Positions 9,232-17,882 of a stretch of DNA of 64,000 nucleotides are shown here, one piece after another. The notes below the pieces were generated by a model that saw only the letters and a program-made list of their open reading frames with translations, did not search any database and was not told the DNA's origin. This DNA is from CAVZYN01 sp963779515 (GTDB lineage: Bacteria > Pseudomonadota > Alphaproteobacteria > Rhizobiales > Hyphomicrobiaceae). The first letter of the stretch is position 1; each line of letters begins with the position of its first letter. The DNA lies in assembly GCA_963779515.1 (NCBI GenBank), contig CAVZYN010000017.1, forward strand, positions 434,001-498,000. The letters are read 5' to 3'. A program made the position numbers and the translations under genes.

Positions 9232-10297
9232 TCAGAGGCTCCACCGCAATCCGCAGTTGTTGCAGGCTTTTGGAGGATCATTCGAGAGAATCGCCTTGCG
9301 GAAATCCTGGTATGCGGGTCCGTTCCAGATCTCGCGCAAAGTCGCCTGAGAGGCGTCACCGAGGGTGTAGTTTTCATAGCCCTTTTGCGAGAATGGCGCG
9401 ATGCAACAGGGCAGCGCGCGTCCATGCGCGGTGAAGTACATGACCGTCCAAGGCCGGCGGCAGAGCGACCATGGATTGGCGTCAGCCGCCTTCTTGAGGC
9501 TGGTGCCGGGTTCGGTTGCGCCCGAGGCATTGAAACTGATGCCGTGTTTCTTGGCCTCGGCTTCCGCCGCGTCGAGATGGTTCGCCTCTTCACGTGACAT
9601 TTGCTCAAACAATGCCTGATCAGGCCGAGCCATGCCGATCGCGCCTTCTTCGAAATAGACGAGGCGCTGCAGATAAACCTCTTTGACGCCGATCGAGGCA
9701 GCTACCTTCACGAAGTCGGGTAGCTGGCTCATCGTCTCTTTCATGCCTGTCAGCCACAGCGACACGCGCGGGTTCGTCAGGTTTTCGCGCTGCTGCATCT
9801 CGGTGAAGGCGCGCACGTTCTTGACGATGCGATTGAAGAAGTCCTTGCCGCGGACCTGGATGAAGGTCTTGGCGTCGGCGGCGTCAAGCGAGACGCGGAG
9901 TTCGTCGAGGCCGGTGTCGACGAGTTCGCGGCCTTTCTTGGCTGTCAGCAGCGTGCCGTTGGTGTTGAACAGCACGTAGGCGCCGCGATCCTTGAGATAG
10001 CGGATCATGCGCGGAAGATCCTTCACCATCATCGGCTCGCCAACGCCGTGTAGGACGACGCGAGAGATGTTCGGCACTTGATCGACGATACTCTTGAAAA
10101 GATCCCAACTCATGTCGGCAGCGCGGCTCAAGCGTGTCATAGGTGCGCGGGCACGTCGTGCAGAGAAGATTGCAGCGGTTGGTCGTCTCCAAATAGAGAC
10201 AGACCGGTTCGTTCTTGGTGGTCGGCGCGTGATGCGGATCGGCCGCCTCGTGATAACGGCGCGGATCGACGCGTTTTGCTGTGGCGGTGGTGGTCAT
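9232..10297 (-). pseudogene. Radical SAM/SPASM domain protein, split by a frame change
   Basis: The N-terminal part starts at ATG 10297 and contains CNLLCTTC (residues 42-49), the CX3CX2C cluster motif. It then leaves frame after YDTLEP. The next frame continues AADMSWDLFKSIVDQVP, HGVGEPM and FNTNGTLL, and ends with a SPASM-type cysteine cluster: WSLCRRPW, LPCCIAPF, then KACNNCGLRW. One extra base near 10121-10126 accounts for the break. SPASM proteins modify peptides or carry out other radical chemistry with extra Fe-S clusters. The start overlaps the stop of the glycosyltransferase gene in an ATGA, so the two were evidently co-translated. No precursor peptide gene was recognised nearby. Confidence 0.8.
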
Positions 10298-11643
10298 GGG
10301 CGGTGGTCTCCGGTCACGCCGTTCAGCGGCGCGCGCAAGTGGTTGATGACGTCGAATGTGAAGGCGCCAAGGGCTGCGACGCGAAATAGGCCATCGCGGA
10401 GCTCGAAGTCCGGCAACGGGACATTGGCCACGGCGTCGTAGAGAACGAAACCGCCAACGGTGAGAACCCAGGGCGTGATTGCGCGACTGAGTGCCAGGAA
10501 CGGCGCGAGTGCGAGGAAGTACCAAGGATAGTGCGGCGTCAGCAGAATGAGGAAGACAGCTATCAGAACACCAAGGGCGTTTACCGAATTCGCTTTGGAA
10601 CGGTCGCGGCGAAATCCAATGCGGAGTGCAAGTGCTGCAAGGACTACTCCAGCCAAGGTCATGTAGATTTGACCGCTGTGGGGTAGTTTCCCGGTGATCA
10701 TCTCGATCAGGCCGACGTAGCGGAAGCCAGACCCTGCGTTCAGACCTTCTTCGGCCAGGTAGTCGGGGAGGAAACCAAGGACTTTCCAGCCGACGCCGAG
10801 ATAGGGAATGTAGAGCAGCGCGGTGATGGAGGCCAGTATGGCGGGCAGTTTCCAATTCCACGGCTGCCAGAAAATGGGCATGGCAAGGAGTGCGGTCGGC
10901 TTGATGAGTGCGGCGACTGTCGCGGCGGCACCGGCGAGCGTCACTTTTGCGTTGAAGTACAGCCAGAGCCCGAGCAACATCAGGCCGAGCATCGCCGCGT
11001 CTGCGTGACCGTTGCCGGCGATCTCCCATACCGGCAACGGATGCCACGCGTAGGCGGCGATGCGTGTCGCGGGTTGATTGAGAAGCTGCAGGATAGAGAT
11101 CAGGCAGGCAATAGCGAGTGCCTCGAAAGCGAGCAAGCCAAGCTTCATGATGGGCAGCGACTCACCAAAGCGTGTGATTGCGAAGAACAGCATCTGCGCT
11201 GCGGGTGGATAGATTGTCGGCGCGTAGTCCGCCCGGTTGATGCCGGGATAGATGGTGGTGTCGCCAGAGCGCAGCGCTTCAAGTTCGGGTGCAGCTGGAA
11301 TGAATCGATATGGATTGATGCCGGCGGCTTGGACGCGGCCGTCCCAGACGTAGCGATACATGTCCGAGGAGAGGATCGGGTCGCTGAACAGCAATGCGAG
11401 GCGGAGGCATGCCGCGACACCGAGAATGATTATGAGCGCTTGGCGCGAATGCAGGCGCGCGCTTTCGACGGTTGCCCAAGCTGCAGCCGCGGCCGTCACC
11501 AGTACAATCCCCCAGAAGACGTAGATGCCGAAGCTTCGATGCAGCCATGGTCCTGCGGCCGTCAGGGCAACCAGTAATGCGCCCGCGCTCGCGAGGGGCA
11601 CAGCGGTATTGATCGTGCGGGAACTCGTGACAGCACTCGTCAT
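10294..11643 (-). CDS. Polytopic membrane glycosyltransferase (GT87/mannosyltransferase-like)
   Basis: This is a 449-residue integral membrane protein with about ten hydrophobic segments. After the first two helices it has a lumenal loop FSDPILSSDMYRYVWDGRVQAAGINPY. The acidic SDMYRYVWDGR motif is typical of GT-C polyprenyl-phosphate-dependent mannosyl- and glucosyltransferases. Further loops contain INRADYAPTIYPPAAQ and a proline-rich TPHYPWYFL near the C-terminus. Its start shares one base with the upstream stop (TGATG) and its stop overlaps the radical-SAM start (ATGA), so all three genes form a tight operon. The donor lipid and the glycosylated product are not known. Confidence 0.8.
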   Translation of the reverse strand: MTSAVTSSRTINTAVPLASAGALLVALTAAGPWLHRSFGIYVFWGIVLVTAAAAAWATVESARLHSRQALIIILGVAACLRLALLFSDPILSSDMYRYVWDGRVQAAGINPYRFIPAAPELEALRSGDTTIYPGINRADYAPTIYPPAAQMLFFAITRFGESLPIMKLGLLAFEALAIACLISILQLLNQPATRIAAYAWHPLPVWEIAGNGHADAAMLGLMLLGLWLYFNAKVTLAGAAATVAALIKPTALLAMPIFWQPWNWKLPAILASITALLYIPYLGVGWKVLGFLPDYLAEEGLNAGSGFRYVGLIEMITGKLPHSGQIYMTLAGVVLAALALRIGFRRDRSKANSVNALGVLIAVFLILLTPHYPWYFLALAPFLALSRAITPWVLTVGGFVLYDAVANVPLPDFELRDGLFRVAALGAFTFDVINHLRAPLNGVTGDHRP

Positions 11644-12401
11644 CAGTGGGCCGCCCCCGAAGCGACGGGAGCGGCCGCTAGTCGGCCGCTGAATTGCGGT
11701 TGGCGAGCCAGGAAGGCGCGCGTCGCAGGCGCGGGGCTGCCACGGTAACCCGACGCATCGAAGGGCAGCCGGCTATTGTGGAGTTCGTCGAGGAGCACGC
11801 CCATGGTCTCGGCATCATCGACGTCGTACCAGGGCGCGAGGGTGGTGACAGGTAGGCCAACGCTGTTTGCTCGTGCGACTGTCGCTTCGAAGACGCCGGA
11901 CGTGCTCCAGGGGATGCCGTCGAACAGTTCCGGGACGGCGTGTTTGAGGCCGATCAAATAGTAGCCGCCATCGGTCGCAGGGCCGAGGACCACGCGGGAT
12001 TGGGGAGTACGGAGTGCGGTGATGGCGTCGATGAGGAGTTGGGGCGGCAACGTCGGGCTGTCCGCATTGATCAAAATCGCGCAGTCATGGCCGGCATCCA
12101 GAAAATGTTGCATCGCCCCCTGGAGCACCACGCCGAGCGTCGCATCACGACGGCAGAGCATACCGAACTCGTGCGGAAGGTAGTGCCGGATGGCGGCCTC
12201 AGTGCCTTCGGGGGCATAGACCGCATAGCCGCGGCGGCCGAGTATCGCAGGCACGGACTCGATGCTCGCAGCCACGTCGCGAAGAAAGCAACCGGCGAGC
12301 TCTGCGGCGCCACTGGGGCCGAGCAATGGGATCATGCGGGTCTTGCTTTTGCCCGGAATCGGCGTTTTGCAAATGATCCCGAGTGCTGCCGTCGATGTCA
12401 T
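11643..12401 (-). CDS. TIGR04282-type (DUF2064) nucleotidyl/glycosyltransferase-like protein
   Basis: The protein begins MTSTAALGIICKTPIPGKSKTRM, with the KTP-PGKSKTR basic loop of nucleotide-sugar-binding GT-A-like proteins. It continues with AILINADSPTLPPQ, VVLGPATDGGYYLIGL and DVDDAETM, which are hallmarks of the DUF2064/TIGR04282 family. Proteins of this family are annotated in arsenosugar-type and other small-molecule clusters together with GT2 and radical-SAM genes. ATG 12401 is preferred over an upstream GTG because AGGG lies just upstream. It is the first gene of the reverse-strand operon. The actual reaction is undetermined. Confidence 0.8.
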   Translation of the reverse strand: MTSTAALGIICKTPIPGKSKTRMIPLLGPSGAAELAGCFLRDVAASIESVPAILGRRGYAVYAPEGTEAAIRHYLPHEFGMLCRRDATLGVVLQGAMQHFLDAGHDCAILINADSPTLPPQLLIDAITALRTPQSRVVLGPATDGGYYLIGLKHAVPELFDGIPWSTSGVFEATVARANSVGLPVTTLAPWYDVDDAETMGVLLDELHNSRLPFDASGYRGSPAPATRAFLARQPQFSGRLAAAPVASGAAH

Positions 12402-12687
12402 TAGACCCTGGTTCCCGTGAGCCACCACCGGAGGCTAACATTTTCCAACGCAATTGGGTCTGGGTTTGGGGCGCGCGGCCGATCACATACCTACAAGTCC
12501 TTGTGAAGAGGGGAGGGTGCGTGCGACGAAATTGGATTGCAGGGCTCGGCCTGATCGCCAGAGGCGTCACCATGGCCTTGGCGCTGGCACGATCAATCGC
12601 CGCACGTCGTGGGGCGCGAAAGTTGTTCGCGATGTTTCGAAATTCTATTATTTGTACCGGCAAGCCAGGATCGCACCAGGACGCCCC

Positions 12688-14184
12688 ATGGGATCGCCGT
12701 CTGTCGAAAAGCCGCGTCTTTCAAGCGCCTCATTGGCTCTGGCGCGCGGCGAGGTTTTGCGTTTCGGTTACGATCGAAAGCGGCTTGAAACGGGAATTGT
12801 GCATCTGGGTCTCGGCGCCTTCGCACGAGCGCACATTTGCGACTACACGGATCAGGTTCTGGATGAGGCGTTTGGGCCGTGGGGCATTGCCGGGATAAGC
12901 CTGCGCAGCCCGGAGCAGCGCGATCGGCTGTTGCCGCAAGATTGGCTCTATTCCACGCTCAGTCGCACCGCCGAGGGCGAGGCCGCGCGTATCATCGGCA
13001 GTGTGACGAAGGTGCTCGTCGGTGCGGAACATCCTGGCGCGATGCTTGATCTGCTCGCGCAGCCGGCGACTCGTATCGTCAGCCTGACGGTGACGGAGAA
13101 AGGCTATTGTCACGATCCAGCCACGGGTCGCCTCTCGGAGAAACATGCTGATATTCAGCATGATCTCGCGCATCCGGATGCGCCGCGCTCATCGATCGGC
13201 GTGCTCGCCGCCGCGCTCGCGCGCCGCCGTGCTGCGGGGCTTGCGCCTGTCACGGTTGTCTGTTGCGACAATCTTCCGCACAACGGCGCCTTGGTCGGTG
13301 GACTGGTGCGCGATTTTGCAGCCTTGAGAGACGACAAGATCGCGCAGTGGATTGAGCGCAATGGCGCGTTTCCGAGCACGATGGTCGATCGGATCGTGCC
13401 AGCCGCGACGCCTGCCGATCGTGTGGACGCGGCGCGAGTGATTGGACTGGCCGACGCAGCACCCGTCGTGCACGAGCCGTTCCGGCAATGGGTGATCGAA
13501 AACACATTTGTCGATGATGCGCGGCCCGCATGGGAGCGGGTTGGCGCGGAACTGGTGGCGGATGTGGCGCCGTTCGAAAACATGAAGTTGAGGCTGCTCA
13601 ATGCCTCGCACTCGGCGCTGGCGTATCTGGGCTATCTCGGGGGGCACGAGACAATTGGCGATTGCGCAAGCGATGGCGCGTATCGGGCTTATGTGCAGGC
13701 GCTGTGGCGGGAAGAAATTATTCCCGTCATGACCGCGCCGCCGGGCGCCGATCTTCATGCCTATGTCGCGAAATTGCTGTCGCGCTATGACAATCCCGCA
13801 ATCCGGCATCGGACTTGGCAGATCGCGATGGACGGTTCGCAGAAGTTGCCGCAGCGTATTTTGGCGACGGTGCGCGAACGGCTTGCGCGCGGCCTGCCAT
13901 TCGAACGGCTCGCGCACGCAGTTGCCGCATGGATGATTTATGTCGGCGGCATCGACGAGCGGGGTCAACCGATCGACGTCCGTGACCCACTTTTGGCGAC
14001 AATTCGCGATGGGCTCCCAAGTGGTACCGCGGCGTCGGAATCGCAGGTCGCTGCGCTGCTCGCGATCGAGCCGATTTTTGGGCGGGATCTCGCGACGAAC
14101 GACGTGTTCCGGCGCGCGGTGACGGACGCCTATGTCCAGCTGCGGCGGCATGGGGCGCGGCAGAGTGTGGCGGCGCTGGGGTAG
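12688..14184 (+). CDS. uxuB: D-mannonate oxidoreductase (fructuronate reductase), mannitol dehydrogenase family
   Basis: This is a 498-residue member of the mannitol dehydrogenase family. GIVHLGLGAFARAH near residue 35 is the NAD-binding N-terminus. TVTEKGYCHD, VVCCDNLPHNG and MVDRIVPA follow, and MKLRLLNASHS carries the catalytic Lys region. It reduces D-fructuronate to D-mannonate with NADH in hexuronate catabolism. The neighbouring uxuA gene makes this function more likely than mannitol dehydrogenase. The ATG at 12688 is preceded by AGGA. The reading frame is open further upstream, to about 12454, but without conserved sequence. The stop codon TAG is also the first bases of the palindrome that follows. 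Confidence 0.85.
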   Translation: MGSPSVEKPRLSSASLALARGEVLRFGYDRKRLETGIVHLGLGAFARAHICDYTDQVLDEAFGPWGIAGISLRSPEQRDRLLPQDWLYSTLSRTAEGEAARIIGSVTKVLVGAEHPGAMLDLLAQPATRIVSLTVTEKGYCHDPATGRLSEKHADIQHDLAHPDAPRSSIGVLAAALARRRAAGLAPVTVVCCDNLPHNGALVGGLVRDFAALRDDKIAQWIERNGAFPSTMVDRIVPAATPADRVDAARVIGLADAAPVVHEPFRQWVIENTFVDDARPAWERVGAELVADVAPFENMKLRLLNASHSALAYLGYLGGHETIGDCASDGAYRAYVQALWREEIIPVMTAPPGADLHAYVAKLLSRYDNPAIRHRTWQIAMDGSQKLPQRILATVRERLARGLPFERLAHAVAAWMIYVGGIDERGQPIDVRDPLLATIRDGLPSGTAASESQVAALLAIEPIFGRDLATNDVFRRAVTDAYVQLRRHGARQSVAALG

Positions 14185-14257
14185 TGTGGCGATTCTGAAG
14201 TCCGCACCATACTTTCGGCGGGGCTCGTGAGCGGACTTTAGAATCTAAGCCACACTA
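14182..14257. repeat. Large imperfect palindrome after uxuB
   Basis: A 76-base inverted repeat has termini TAGTGTGGC and GCCACACTA. The inner arms GATTCTGAAGTCCGC and GCGGACTTTAGAATC differ by one base. It begins at the uxuB stop codon. It could fold into a long hairpin that ends the transcript, or it could be a small non-autonomous mobile or REP-like element. Its terminal TAGTGT is shared with the next palindrome. Confidence 0.7.
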
Positions 14258-14270
14258 CAATCGATAGCTT

Positions 14271-14347
14271 GCTAGTGTCCCTTTGCCCGCGAAGTTCGTT
14301 CGGAGCTTGCGGACGAATGAAACGAACTTCGCGGGCGGGACACTAGC
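14271..14347. repeat. Second large palindrome between uxuB and uxuA
   Basis: A 77-base inverted repeat has termini GCTAGTGTCCC and GGGACACTAGC. The inner arms GCCCGCGAAGTTCGTT and AACGAACTTCGCGGGC are almost perfect. The loop is about 20 bases. It sits 13 bases after the first palindrome, about 75 bases before the uxuA start. Like the first one it resembles a MITE or REP-type intergenic element. Confidence 0.75.
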
Positions 14348-14422
14348 TCTGGTGACGCTTGACTTCGCCGCCAGCCTCCGGCGACTTTGCGACCAGATTG
14401 GTTTGAACGTGACAGGCTTCCG

Positions 14423-15622
14423 ATGGAACAGACATGGCGCTGGTTTGGTCCCGATGACCTCGTTCGCTTGGAACATGTCCGGCAAGCGGGCGCGACGGGC
14501 ATCGTGACGGCTCTGCATCACATTCCTTATGGGGTGGTCTGGAGTGTTGAGGAGATCGAAAAGCGCAAAGCGTTGATCGCTGCCGATCGGAGCCTCGGAT
14601 TGCGCTGGAGCGTGGTCGAGAGTTTGCCGATCCATGAGCAGATCAAGCTCGGTGAGGGGGATCTCGCGCCGCTGTTTGCGAATTATCGCCAGTCGATGCG
14701 CAATCTGGCGGCCTGCGGCGTTTCGACGATCTGTTACAATTTCATGCCGATCCTGGATTGGACGCGGACGGACCTCGCGTGGCCGCTGCCGGGTGGTGGT
14801 ACCGCGCTCAAGTTCGATGCCGTCAAGTATTGCGCATTCGACTGCTTCATGGTGGCAAGGCCGGGCGCCGAGGGCGATCACGCACCAGACCTCGTCGCGC
14901 GCGCTCGCACGTGGTTCGATGCGGCCTCGGAGGCCGATAAAGACAAGCTGCTCGCCAACGTCAATGCGGGTCTTCCCGGCGCCTACGATCGCTATGACAT
15001 TCCAAACCTGCGCAACATGCTCGCGCGTTACAAGGGTATCGACAAGGATGCGTTGCGCGCCAACTTCGCGCGGTTTTTGCGTGAGGTGATCCCGACGGCG
15101 CAGGAGGTCGGTATTCGCATGGCGGTCCATCCCGACGATCCGCCGCGGCCGCTGTTCGGGCTCCCGCGCATTGTCTCGACTGGCGACGATCTCGGGTTCA
15201 TCGTCGAGGCGGTGCCGTCTCCCGCCAACGGCGTGACGTTTTGCACGGGCTCGCTCGGGGCAGGGGCGACCAACGATGTTCCCGCGCTGGCGGCGCGGTT
15301 CGCGCGGCACATTCACTTCGCGCATTTGCGTAACGTCGCGAAAGAGGCAGACGGCTCATTTATGGAGGCGGAGCATCTCGGGGGTGATACCGACATGGTC
15401 GCCGTCATAAGGACGCTGCTGCAGGAGCAGAAACGCCGCCGCGACGCGGGTGATGCCAACTGGCGCATCCCTTTCCGGCCCGATCACGGGCACGAATTGC
15501 TTGACGATGTGGGCCGCAAGACGCACCCCGGATACCCCGCCATCGGGCGGATGCGCGGGCTCGCTGAAATCCGTGGTGCCATGACGGCGATCAGCGCGCT
15601 GGAGCACCTGCCCGTCGCTTGA
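14423..15622 (+). CDS. uxuA: Mannonate dehydratase
   Basis: This 399-residue enzyme converts D-mannonate to 2-keto-3-deoxy-D-gluconate, the step after UxuB in glucuronate breakdown. Recognisable UxuA features are MEQTWRWFGP at the start, GATGIVTALHHIPYG, CYNFMPILDWTRTDL, RMAVHPDDPPRPLFGLPRIV with metal-binding His/Asp, CTGSLGAG, HFAHLRNV and PFRPDHGHELLDD. The length matches E. coli UxuA (about 394). The frame is open for 36 bases upstream, but the conserved protein starts at 14423. The two palindromes separate it from uxuB, so it may be transcribed or translated at a different level. Confidence 0.92.
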   Translation: MEQTWRWFGPDDLVRLEHVRQAGATGIVTALHHIPYGVVWSVEEIEKRKALIAADRSLGLRWSVVESLPIHEQIKLGEGDLAPLFANYRQSMRNLAACGVSTICYNFMPILDWTRTDLAWPLPGGGTALKFDAVKYCAFDCFMVARPGAEGDHAPDLVARARTWFDAASEADKDKLLANVNAGLPGAYDRYDIPNLRNMLARYKGIDKDALRANFARFLREVIPTAQEVGIRMAVHPDDPPRPLFGLPRIVSTGDDLGFIVEAVPSPANGVTFCTGSLGAGATNDVPALAARFARHIHFAHLRNVAKEADGSFMEAEHLGGDTDMVAVIRTLLQEQKRRRDAGDANWRIPFRPDHGHELLDDVGRKTHPGYPAIGRMRGLAEIRGAMTAISALEHLPVA

Positions 15623-15636
15623 AGCGCCGGTAACGG

Positions 15637-17637
15637 CTAAACCGCGATTTTGCCGCCGCCTGTCTTGGTGATGACGACGATTGAAGGACGAGGTGGCGTA
15701 TCCGGCTTGAAATCGGGCCATCGCGTTGGCGGATCTTCAAAGGACGAGGGGCGGCCGAATTTTTTCCACTCCTGGCCATCTTCGCCAGGGTGCTGGATTG
15801 CGACAAACAGCGTTTCGCCATCGGGCGTGAAAACCGGTCCGCACATCTCGCCGCCGACTGGGCATCGGAAGAAAAGCTTTGACGTGCCGCGTCCAGGCCC
15901 CTCCGTTTCCAGGCTCCAAAGTCCGTCGTTGCGCCCAGTGGTCTCGTCCGAATTGCCGTCCGTCGAGATCCAAAGCCTGCCATCGGCATCGAAGGCCAGG
16001 TTGTCAGGATTTGCAAACCATCCGTCTTTTGTTGTTGCAGGATTGAATGTCGCACCAACGGCTGCGACCGAGGGATCGCCGCACTTCAACAGGATGTCCC
16101 ATTTGAACTTGTCGGACGCATGATCGCCTTCCGGCGGTGTCATCTCGACAATGTGGCCGAACTTGTTGGTGGCGGTCGGGTTCGCCGGATTGACCTCGCT
16201 TGCTTTCCTGACCTCATTCTTGGTCAGCATCACGTAGACTTTGCCCGTGCGCGGGTTAGCCTCGACGTCCTCCGGCCGGTCCATCTTGGTGGCGCCGAGC
16301 GCGTCCGCCGCGAGCCGCGCCGAGATCAGCACGTCGGCTTGATCCTTGAATCCGTTCTGCGCTGTCAGCGGCCCTTGTCCGTGCACCAACGGCAGCCACG
16401 TCACCGAACCATCCGCGTCGTAACGCGCGACCGAAAGTGTTCCGCGATCCAGGATATCGCGATTTTTCGATAGGTCTTGCGTGTCGACGCGATCGGCGGT
16501 CACGAACCGGTAGACGTAGTCGAAGCGCTGATCGTCACCCGAGTAGACGACATAACGGCCGTCCTTGTTGATGATGCCGGCAGCGCCTTCGTGCTTGATG
16601 CGGCCAAGTGCGGTGCGCTTTTTAGGCGTCGAGGCCGGATCGAGTGGATCGATCTCGACGATCCAGCCGAAGCGGTTGGCTTCGTTCGGTTCTTTCGAGA
16701 GATCGAACCGGGCGTGGTGGCGGCTCCATTCGTAGCGTCCGCCCGGGATGGCATAGCGCTTATGCGCGTTTTCTTCCGGATGCCCCACCGGCAAGGACTT
16801 GCCGAAGTAGTTGTTCGTGTTTTCCTCGCATGTCAGCCATGTGCCCCAGGGTGTCATCCCGCCTGCGCAGTTGTTGATCATGCCCAGCACGCGCCGGCCA
16901 GTTGGGTCGGCGGCGGTCTTCATGCGCTCATGACCCGCTGCGGGGCCCGTCAGGTCCATGGGGGTCTCGGCCGTGATACGGCGCGCGAATTTCGAGCCTG
17001 CAATGACGCCCCACGCTCCCGCAGCATCGCGCTTGACCTCGATGATGCTACCGCCGTGTGCCATCATCTCGATGCCAACGCGGTCCGCTGTCATCAGCTC
17101 CGGATCAACGCGCCGCGCTTTACTGGGTTTGAGGCCCGGCAGCATGATTTCGGTGCTGGTATACTCGTGATTGATGCACAGCAATCCGTGTTGCGAGGGA
17201 TTCGCCGCGCCGGGCATCGGCAAATAGCCGATGAAGTCGTTGTTGTAGCCGAACTGGCCTGCTTGCGTTGCCGGCGTCTGTTGTTGCGGAGACAGCGCAG
17301 AAGCGCCCGGCAAGACCGGATCGCCCCACCGGATCAGAGTCTTTGCGTCGTAACCGTCCGCGACGGCGGATGTCTCATCGACGAGGGCTGCGACTTCCGA
17401 GAACTTGAAAGCCGGCACGGTGTGCGCGGCGGCAGGCGGGGTCTGCGCCATCGCTTTCGGCAGAGTGGCATCCGGCAGGAGGGCCGACGCGGCGGTGACC
17501 GCAAGGCTGCCGCGCATGAGTTCGCGACGGCTGAATCTGATCGAGATCACGTCGCCGAGCGTCGCATTTCCGGTATCGTTGGACGTGTTGTCCTCGAGGG
17601 CTTCGTAGTCGATGTAATCGTTATTTTCGGGCTGCAT
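15637..17637 (-). CDS. PhoX-family phosphatase, Tat-exported
   Basis: This is a 666-residue secreted protein. Residues about 35-62 hold a twin-arginine signal: FSRRELMRG followed by a hydrophobic stretch ending near AMAQ. The mature protein shows PhoX-family signatures: GLLCINHEYT, NNCAGGMTPWGTWLTCEEN, GRIKHEGAA, PEDVEANPRTGKVYV and NLAFDADGRLWISTDGN. PhoX enzymes are calcium/iron-dependent periplasmic alkaline phosphatases acting on phosphomonoesters. No convincing Pho box was seen in the 245-base gap upstream, so phosphate control is not shown. It converges on uxuA with a 14-base gap. Some relatives are annotated only as DUF839 proteins, so the substrate is uncertain. Confidence 0.85.
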   Translation of the reverse strand: MQPENNDYIDYEALEDNTSNDTGNATLGDVISIRFSRRELMRGSLAVTAASALLPDATLPKAMAQTPPAAAHTVPAFKFSEVAALVDETSAVADGYDAKTLIRWGDPVLPGASALSPQQQTPATQAGQFGYNNDFIGYLPMPGAANPSQHGLLCINHEYTSTEIMLPGLKPSKARRVDPELMTADRVGIEMMAHGGSIIEVKRDAAGAWGVIAGSKFARRITAETPMDLTGPAAGHERMKTAADPTGRRVLGMINNCAGGMTPWGTWLTCEENTNNYFGKSLPVGHPEENAHKRYAIPGGRYEWSRHHARFDLSKEPNEANRFGWIVEIDPLDPASTPKKRTALGRIKHEGAAGIINKDGRYVVYSGDDQRFDYVYRFVTADRVDTQDLSKNRDILDRGTLSVARYDADGSVTWLPLVHGQGPLTAQNGFKDQADVLISARLAADALGATKMDRPEDVEANPRTGKVYVMLTKNEVRKASEVNPANPTATNKFGHIVEMTPPEGDHASDKFKWDILLKCGDPSVAAVGATFNPATTKDGWFANPDNLAFDADGRLWISTDGNSDETTGRNDGLWSLETEGPGRGTSKLFFRCPVGGEMCGPVFTPDGETLFVAIQHPGEDGQEWKKFGRPSSFEDPPTRWPDFKPDTPPRPSIVVITKTGGGKIAV

Positions 17638-17882
17638 AGGCGCTGTTCCCTCGTCTCAGGCGAGCGTTTACGATGATCGTGCCCTAACACATCTATGTGA
17701 CCATAGGACAACAGTGCAACGGTTGGACGGAACTGCGCGGGCCGCTCGGCGCGTTCCTGGGGCTATCTGTGCGGTTGCACTTGCATTAACGCAAGCCATA
17801 TCCCTAAAGTTCGCCCGAAAATGACAGCTTGGCGACGATCGGCCGAAGCTGGCGGGAATGAAGCGACAAGGACAGGACCCAG

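Noticed and set aside
5779..10126. Programmed +1 frameshifting in the selenium-type cluster
   Set aside because: The sites share no slippery codon or nearby stop, and the same kind of break occurs in tgt and other unrelated genes, so sequence error is more likely.
10140..11047. Reverse-strand frame upstream of the radical-SAM ATG
   Set aside because: Upstream of 10297 it overlaps the GT-C gene in another frame with Arg/Ser-rich composition; only the part after ATG 10297 is real.
12454..12687. Possible N-terminal extension of uxuB
   Set aside because: There is no conserved sequence before ATG 12688, and the composition is unlike the family.
17638..17882. Pho box upstream of the PhoX-family gene
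   Set aside because: No pair of CTGTCAT-like half-sites with correct spacing was found.
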